The translations under genes and the position numbers were made by a program. A DNA stretch of 54,449 nucleotides from assembly GCF_014180685.1 (NCBI RefSeq), contig NZ_JACEHF010000010.1, positions 1 to 54,449 of the forward strand. Direction: 5' to 3'. Source of the DNA: Nocardioides pelophilus (lineage in GTDB: Bacteria; Actinomycetota; Actinomycetes; Propionibacteriales; Nocardioidaceae). Under the pieces are notes generated by a model that ran no database searches, was not told where the DNA came from, and saw nothing but the letters and a program-made list of their open reading frames with translations. Shown here one piece after another: positions 50,412 through 54,449 of this stretch (position 1 is its first letter; each line of letters starts with the position of its first letter).

Positions 50412-52475
50412 GTGACGAGCCACGGGTCACACGCCGAGGCACTGCTGGACGCGCTCGATCCCGAGCAGCGACAGGTGGCCGAGGCCCTGCGGGGACCGGT
50501 GCGGGTGCTCGCCGGTGCCGGCACGGGCAAGACCCGGGCGATCACCCACCGGATCGCCCACGGCGTGCACACCGGGGTCTACGCGCCGAGCGAGGTGCTG
50601 GCGGTCACGTTCACCACGCGAGCGGCGGGTGAGCTGCGGCAGCGGCTCCGCCAGCTCGGCGCGCCGGGGGTCCAGGCGCGCACCTTCCACAGCGCGGCGC
50701 TCCGACAGCTGCGCTACTTCTGGCCCCACGTCCACGGCACCGAGCTGCCGACGCTCACCGAGTCGAAGCTCGGGATGCTGACCGTCGCGACCCGCCGGCT
50801 CGGGCTGCGGGCCGACAAGGCGCTGATGCGCGACCTGGCCTCGGAGATCGAGTGGGCCAAGGTCAGCAACGTCCACTTCGACGACTACGCCCGCATCGCC
50901 CAGCAGCGCGCCCGCACGGTCTCCGACCAGCCCCCCGAGACCGTGGGCAAGGTCTTCGCCTCCTACGAGGACGTCAAGCGTGAGCAGGGCCGGATGGACA
51001 TGGAGGACGTGCTGCTGTTCGCCGCGGGCGTCCTCGCGTCCGACGAGCGGGTCGCCGCGCAGGTGCGGCGGCAGTACAAGTGGTTCGTCGTCGACGAGTT
51101 CCAGGACGTCTCGCCGCTCCAGTCGGCGCTGCTCGACCTGTGGCTCGGCGGCCGCAACGAGCTGTGCGTGGTCGGCGACCCCGCACAGACGATCTACTCC
51201 TTCGCGGGCGCGGACGCGTCGTACCTCCTGGACTTCCCGAAGCGCTACCCCGGCACGACCTCGGTCGAGCTGGTCCGCAACTACCGGTCGACCCCGCAGG
51301 TCGTGGCCGCGGCCAACACCCTGCTCGCGGGCTCGACCGGCAGCGGCGGCGCCGGGGTCGAGCTGCGCTCGCAGCAGAAGGCCGGGTCGGCGGTGCGGTT
51401 CGTCGGCCACCCCGACGAGGTCGCCGAGGCGGCGTTCGTGGCCGACCAGATCGCCGCGCTGCTACGCCGCGGCACGACGCCCGGGCAGATCGCCGTGCTG
51501 TTCCGGATCAACGCCCAGTCCGAGCACTTCGAGGACGCCCTGAGCGACCGGGGCATTCCCTACGTCGTGCGCGGCGCTGCCCGCTTCTTCGAGCGGGCCG
51601 AGGTGCGCGAGGCCGTCGTCCGGCTGCGGGGGGCGGCCCGCTCGGGCGAGACCGACGAGCTGCCGTGGCTCGAAGCCGTGCGCGGCGTGCTCGGCGGGAT
51701 GGGCTGGACCGCCGAGCCGCCCACCGGTCGCGGCCAGGTGCGCGACCGGTGGGAGTCGTGGCAGGCGCTGGTGACCCAGGCCGAGGAGTTCCAGGCCGAG
51801 CGCCCCACCGCCGACCTGTCGGAGTTCGTCGCCGACCTCGACCGTCGCGCCGCCGAGCAGCACGCGCCGGCCGCAGACGGGGTCACCCTCGCCACCTTCC
51901 ACGCCGCGAAGGGCCTTGAGTGGGACGCCGTGTTCTGCGCCGGGGTCCAGGACGGCACGATGCCGATCACCTACGCCGACAGCGCCGAGACGGTCGAGGA
52001 GGAGCGGCGGCTGCTCTACGTCGGCATGACCCGCGCCCGCCACGACCTCACCGTGACCTGGGCGGCCGCGCGCAACCCGGGCCAGGCCGCACGCCGGCAG
52101 CCGTCACGGTTCCTGACGCCGCTGCTGCCCGAGGGCTCGCAGCCGAAGCAGGGCGGTCGGGCCCGCAGCAAGGTCGCCCGCTGCCGGGAGTGCAGCCAGC
52201 CGCTCGGCACGGCGGCGGAGAAGAAGCGGGGGAGGTGCGCCGACCACCCGGTGCACTACGACGAGGGCCTCTTCGACCGGCTGAAGGCGTGGCGCCTCGA
52301 GCGCGCCCGCGACGACGAGGTGCCGGCGTACGTCATCTTCACCGACGCGACGCTCGAGCTGATCGCCGAGCACAAGCCGGGCGACGAGGGCGCGCTGCGG
52401 GCGATCAACGGCGTGGGTCCGAGCAAGATCGAGCGCTACGCCGACGAGGTGCTGGCGCTCATCGCCAGCCCCTGA
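50412..52475 (+). CDS. uvrD2: ATP-dependent DNA helicase UvrD2
   Basis: 687 residues from GTG 50412. Superfamily 1 motifs: AGAGTGKTRAITHRIAHGV (Lys40), FVVDEFQDVSPLQ, VGDPAQTIYSFAGAD, LVRNYRSTPQVV, TFHAAKGLEWDAVF and EEERRLLYVGMTRARH. The C-terminus carries a CRECSQP...RCADH zinc-type motif and an HRDC domain (VPAYVIFTDATLELIAEHKP, GVGPSKIERYADEVLALI), the UvrD2 layout. It acts in DNA repair or processing. The AAAGGAG to GTG distance of 12 is long; TTG 50400 right after the site is out of the conserved frame context. Confidence 0.93.
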   Translation: MTSHGSHAEALLDALDPEQRQVAEALRGPVRVLAGAGTGKTRAITHRIAHGVHTGVYAPSEVLAVTFTTRAAGELRQRLRQLGAPGVQARTFHSAALRQLRYFWPHVHGTELPTLTESKLGMLTVATRRLGLRADKALMRDLASEIEWAKVSNVHFDDYARIAQQRARTVSDQPPETVGKVFASYEDVKREQGRMDMEDVLLFAAGVLASDERVAAQVRRQYKWFVVDEFQDVSPLQSALLDLWLGGRNELCVVGDPAQTIYSFAGADASYLLDFPKRYPGTTSVELVRNYRSTPQVVAAANTLLAGSTGSGGAGVELRSQQKAGSAVRFVGHPDEVAEAAFVADQIAALLRRGTTPGQIAVLFRINAQSEHFEDALSDRGIPYVVRGAARFFERAEVREAVVRLRGAARSGETDELPWLEAVRGVLGGMGWTAEPPTGRGQVRDRWESWQALVTQAEEFQAERPTADLSEFVADLDRRAAEQHAPAADGVTLATFHAAKGLEWDAVFCAGVQDGTMPITYADSAETVEEERRLLYVGMTRARHDLTVTWAAARNPGQAARRQPSRFLTPLLPEGSQPKQGGRARSKVARCRECSQPLGTAAEKKRGRCADHPVHYDEGLFDRLKAWRLERARDDEVPAYVIFTDATLELIAEHKPGDEGALRAINGVGPSKIERYADEVLALIASP

Positions 52476-52548
52476 CGAGCCCTCTCCACCGGCGAGATCC
52501 GGCCGCCCAGCGACGATTTCCAGCCGCTCTCGAAGAAAATCCAGAAAT

Positions 52549-52592
52549 AGTCATAAAATGGTTTGCTCCTTACATCGAGCTCCGGCTAGCGT
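52549..52592 (+). promoter_or_regulatory. whiB7 promoter with AT-rich upstream box
   Basis: TTGCTC (52563-52568) and TAGCGT (52587-52592) are 18 bases apart, start predicted near 52599. Directly upstream of the -35 is an AT-rich block ending CATAAAATGGT. WhiB7-activated promoters are known to carry such an A/T stretch next to the -35, bound by the AT-hook, so autoregulation is likely. Confidence 0.65.
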
Positions 52593-52670
52593 GTCTCCCA
52601 CGTACTGACCGACCTGCGCACAGGGGCCCTGACAAAGCCCGCGCCCAACGCACCTGAGGAGGTGGCCACG

Positions 52671-52940
52671 ATGGAGAACATCACGATGCGAATCGCCGCA
52701 GCGCCGCACATGCCGATTTCTGCGCAGCTCGCGCTCGCGCTCACGTGCGCCACCCCGGCCACCGATCTCCGGACGTCCGACGTCCGGAGCGACGTGCGTT
52801 TCGGCACCGCGCAGGGCGCCGCCGTCCAGAGCATCTGGGCGAAGCGCGTCCGCGTGACCGCGACGACCACCGGCATGGGACACGTCGGCTTTGCAGCCGC
52901 CTACGTCCCGGGTTCTAGGACCTGGAGCCCACCGATCTGA
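52671..52940 (+). CDS. whiB7 leader ORF (uORF)
   Basis: 89 residues starting MENITMRIAAAPHMP and ending SRTWSPPI. GAGGAGG lies eight bases before ATG 52671, an optimal ribosome site. Its stop lies 28 bases before the attenuator stem. The 52767-52789 hairpin falls inside it. By analogy with whiB7/wblC leaders, slowing of ribosomes here by antibiotics would let RNA polymerase pass the terminator. Whether the peptide sequence matters is unknown; a shorter internal ORF could be the true sensor. Confidence 0.55.
   Translation: MENITMRIAAAPHMPISAQLALALTCATPATDLRTSDVRSDVRFGTAQGAAVQSIWAKRVRVTATTTGMGHVGFAAAYVPGSRTWSPPI
52767..52789 (+). other. Perfect hairpin inside the whiB7 leader ORF
   Basis: CTCCGGACGT (52767-52776) and ACGTCCGGAG (52780-52789) form a 10-bp stem with a CCG loop. 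It may pause the polymerase or ribosome. Confidence 0.6.
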
Positions 52941-52968
52941 TCTCACCAGACTCAGCTCGGCAGCCTCC

Positions 52969-53013
52969 AGGCCGCGGAACCCGAAACCGGGATCCGCGGC
53001 CTTCGTGTTTCTC
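52969..53013 (+). terminator. Attenuator (intrinsic terminator) in the whiB7 leader
   Basis: AGGCCGCGGA (52969-52978) pairs with TCCGCGGCCT (52993-53002). An inner CCCG-AAAC-CGGG stem is separated by an A/A mismatch. TCGTGTTTCTC follows. It sits 85 bases before the whiB7 start and would stop transcription unless the leader folds otherwise. Confidence 0.8.
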
Positions 53014-53097
53014 AGAAGACTTCTGGGCCACGAAGCCGCAGACCCCGATCCCGATGAAACGACCAACGCGATCAGGTCAGAAACGAGGAGGTGAAAG

Positions 53098-53409
53098 ATG
53101 ACGACCAGTGTTCTCGAGCCGACGCTGAGCAAGCTGCACGACGAGGCAGAGCTCGTCGCCGACCTGGAGGCCGACCGGCTGCCGTGCCGGGTCAACGACC
53201 CGGAGCTGTGGTTCGCCGAGACCCCCAGCGACGTGGAGTTCGCCAAGGCCCTGTGCCAGGACTGCCCGGTCCAGCAGATGTGCCTCGTCGGTGCACTCGA
53301 GCGGCGTGAGCCCTGGGGTGTCTGGGGCGGTGAGCTCTTCCTGCAGGGAGCGGTGATCCCCCGCAAGCGGCCCCGCGGCCGGCCCCGCAAGGACGCCACC
53401 GCAGCGTGA
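53098..53409 (+). CDS. whiB7: WhiB7-type redox-sensitive transcriptional regulator of intrinsic antibiotic resistance
   Basis: 103 residues. Four cysteines (LPCRVND, CQDCPVQQMC) bind a 4Fe-4S cluster. GVWGGELFLQG is the SigA-binding turn. RPRGRPRK near the C-terminus is the AT-hook that defines WhiB7. AGGAGGTGA precedes the ATG closely. The position after uvrD2 is as in mycobacteria. A leader of about 490 bases with uORF and attenuator indicates induction by ribosome-targeting drugs. Confidence 0.95.
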   Translation: MTTSVLEPTLSKLHDEAELVADLEADRLPCRVNDPELWFAETPSDVEFAKALCQDCPVQQMCLVGALERREPWGVWGGELFLQGAVIPRKRPRGRPRKDATAA

Positions 53410-53474
53410 CGCCCGACCTCCGAACCGGAAATCCAACCAACGCAATGACCCAAACCTTGAACTGGAGCAATGAA

Positions 53475-53636
53475 ATGAACCTCATGCACGAAGACCTGGC
53501 ACGCGCGCATATGGACGCGCGCCTGGGAGAGGCGCAGCAGCTGCGCGAGGCCAAGTTGGCCCGCGCCCGTCGCGTCAGCCGCAAGGCTGAGCGCGCAGCG
53601 CAGCAGGCTCGCCTCGCCCTTGCTCGCGCTCTCTGA
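53475..53636 (+). CDS. Small basic helical protein downstream of whiB7
   Basis: 53 residues starting MNLMHEDLARAHMDARLGEA. A single Ala/Arg-rich amphipathic helix (LREAKLARARRVSRKAERAAQQARLALARAL) follows. GGAG lies about eight bases before ATG 53475; ATG 53484 is an alternative. It is probably co-transcribed with whiB7, because two hairpins follow it and none precede it. Function unknown. Confidence 0.65.
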   Translation: MNLMHEDLARAHMDARLGEAQQLREAKLARARRVSRKAERAAQQARLALARAL

Positions 53637-53650
53637 TCGGAGAGGCAGAC

Positions 53651-53670
53651 CTCGGAGGGCCTCCTCCGAG
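53651..53670 (+). terminator. First hairpin after the whiB7 operon
   Basis: CTCGGAGG-GCCT-CCTCCGAG, a perfect 8-bp stem. Confidence 0.5.
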
Positions 53671-53696
53671 CACCTGATCGCGGGTGTTGAAAGAAG

Positions 53697-53738
53697 AAGG
53701 GGCCGGAGTACGACGCAACCCGTCGTCTCCGGCCCCTT
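53697..53738 (+). terminator. Strong terminator after the whiB7 operon
   Basis: AAGGGGCCGGAG (53697-53708) pairs with CTCCGGCCCCTT (53727-53738). ACGACG/CGTCGT extends the stem with one bulged T and a CAACC loop. CGCCATTTCC follows. Confidence 0.8.
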
Positions 53739-53753
53739 CGCCATTTCCTGGGC

Positions 53754-53759
53754 TAGCGT
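53754..53759 (+). promoter_or_regulatory. -10 element TAGCGT of the zinc-ribbon gene
   Basis: TAGCGT ends 7 bases before GTG 53767; no Shine-Dalgarno sequence, so a leaderless mRNA is predicted. Confidence 0.5.
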
Positions 53760-53766
53760 TGGTCGC

Positions 53767-53976
53767 GTGGCCGTGACCTGCGACTTCTGCGGCAACGTCG
53801 CGCCGAGTGACGACCCGCCGCTGACCTGGACCATGGCGGTCGAGCCCTTCGAGAAGCGCCCTCGTCCCTCGGGCGTTCCTCCGGAACCACGCGGCCGCAC
53901 GAAGCGCTACTGCGACTCCTGCTCCCGTGAGCACCTCCGCGCGATGGAGGGCAAGCTCGACAGCGAGTGGTGGTAG
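53767..53976 (+). CDS. Small zinc-ribbon protein of unknown function
   Basis: 69 residues from GTG 53767. CDFCGNVAP near the start and CDSCSREHLRAMEG near the end give two C-x2-C pairs, a probable zinc ribbon. Between them are acidic and Pro-rich stretches and TWTMAVEPFEKRPRP. No known enzymatic motif. It is convergent with the following ThiF-like gene, six bases apart. Confidence 0.7.
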   Translation: MAVTCDFCGNVAPSDDPPLTWTMAVEPFEKRPRPSGVPPEPRGRTKRYCDSCSREHLRAMEGKLDSEWW

Positions 53977-53982
53977 CCACGG

Positions 53983-54447
53983 TCACGGCAGGTCGAACAG
54001 CAGGTCCCACGCGCAGCCGCAGTGCGGGTGGCGCAGCCACCGCACCAGGTGCGGCGGGTCGGTGGGCCCGAGGTCGACGGTGGCCGACCACGTGCTCGGC
54101 TCGTCGCCCTCGACGTAGCGGCACACGTCGCGCACCGCCCATGCCAGCGCGAGCCGGTCGAGCACCGGGTCGACCGGCTCGGAGAGCCTGTCCGCCATCG
54201 CCTCCAGCGCCGCCTGCTCCACCAGGAACGGCCGGCGAGGATCGGTCTCGGCCTCGTGGGCGTCGACGCAACGCAGGCAGGCGGTGCGTCCCGGCTCCAC
54301 GAACGGCCCGATCCGGCGGCCCGCAGCCCCGCCGCTGACGACCAGGTGGGGTGCCACCGCCCGGACCAGCGGGTCGATCCGCTCCCGCGCGACGGGCCCG
54401 TCGGCGACGACCAGCCAGACCGACGGCGAGACGTCGTCGACCTCGAG
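53983..54447 (-). CDS. C-terminal part of a ThiF/cyclodehydratase-like protein (partial)
   Basis: The frame is open to the window edge; about 154 residues are visible. VWLVVADGPVARERIDPLVRA, HLVVSGGAAGRRIGPFVEPGRTACLRCVDAH and LVRWLRHPHCGCAWDLL are seen. The pattern (RIGPFVxPGxTACLRC, late HPxCGC) resembles the E1-like, TOMM-leader-binding or cyclodehydratase-type proteins encoded near uvrD2 in actinobacteria. The nucleotide-binding part lies outside the window, so activity cannot be judged. Confidence 0.6.
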   Translation of the reverse strand, partial: LEVDDVSPSVWLVVADGPVARERIDPLVRAVAPHLVVSGGAAGRRIGPFVEPGRTACLRCVDAHEAETDPRRPFLVEQAALEAMADRLSEPVDPVLDRLALAWAVRDVCRYVEGDEPSTWSATVDLGPTDPPHLVRWLRHPHCGCAWDLLFDLP

Positions 54448-54449
54448 CC

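Noticed and set aside
1..54449. tRNA or rRNA genes
   Set aside because: No cloverleaf with a TTCGA-type loop or rRNA segment was recognised on either strand by eye; a tRNAscan run would settle it.

Overview
The window is high-GC actinobacterial DNA. Gene order and protein families point to a Nocardioides-like member of the Nocardioidaceae. The evidence is the mtrA-mtrB-lpqB-comF-hpf block, WhiB7 with an AT-hook, mycoredoxin, AdnAB, a two-gene LigD, DUF222/HNH (13E12-type) genes and many small REP-like palindromes. The assignment is by recognition of families and synteny; no database search was run.

Layout. (1) 1-9.8 kb: the tail of a large membrane protein (probably a GT2 glycosyltransferase), DUF5719, a zincin-like protein, DUF3499, phosphomannomutase, Trm112-like protein, an SIS-domain protein, a membrane acyltransferase, DUF808 and ahcY. 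(2) 9.9-16.8 kb: MtrA/MtrB/LpqB signalling, ComF, a 570-base gap with a structured RNA candidate, the hibernation factor HPF and a LuxR-type regulator. (3) 16.8-24.5 kb: a YcaQ-type glycosylase, Ndk and the mreB-mreC-mreD-pbp2-rodA elongation operon. (4) 24.6-28 kb: a small Cys/His protein, an unknown membrane protein and a DUF222-HNH gene bracketed by REP arrays of opposite orientation. (5) 27.9-32.6 kb: Ku, L-2-hydroxyglutarate oxidase, LigD ligase and LigD polymerase as separate genes, and a frameshifted nuclease-like gene. (6) 32.8-37.5 kb: PP2C phosphatase, DUF3107, a FasR-like TetR regulator, MoeZ, an alkyltransferase-like protein and thiol peroxidase. (7) 37.5-42.7 kb: a large membrane protein, a 750-base gap with DnaA-box-like sites and an RNA-type intrinsic terminator, an acyltransferase, a helical protein and a DUF985 cupin. 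(8) 42.7-54.4 kb: adnA-adnB-nudC-mycoredoxin-uvrD2-whiB7, in the order seen in mycobacteria, then a small zinc-ribbon protein and the end of a ThiF-like gene.

The genes group into envelope growth (MtrAB-LpqB, Mre/PBP2/RodA, PMM), DNA break repair (Ku/LigD, AdnAB, UvrD2, YcaQ, ATL) and stress or antibiotic response (HPF, WhiB7, Tpx, mycoredoxin).

The most distinctive signals are non-coding. There are two structured RNA candidates sharing a 22-of-23-base motif, and a whiB7 leader with uORF and attenuator. About twenty genes have a -10 hexamer only 6-8 bases before the start codon (predicted leaderless mRNAs). These include a symmetric divergent ku/lhgO promoter, two genes whose -10 contains the previous gene's stop codon, and two tiny leaderless ORFs overlapping the next gene.
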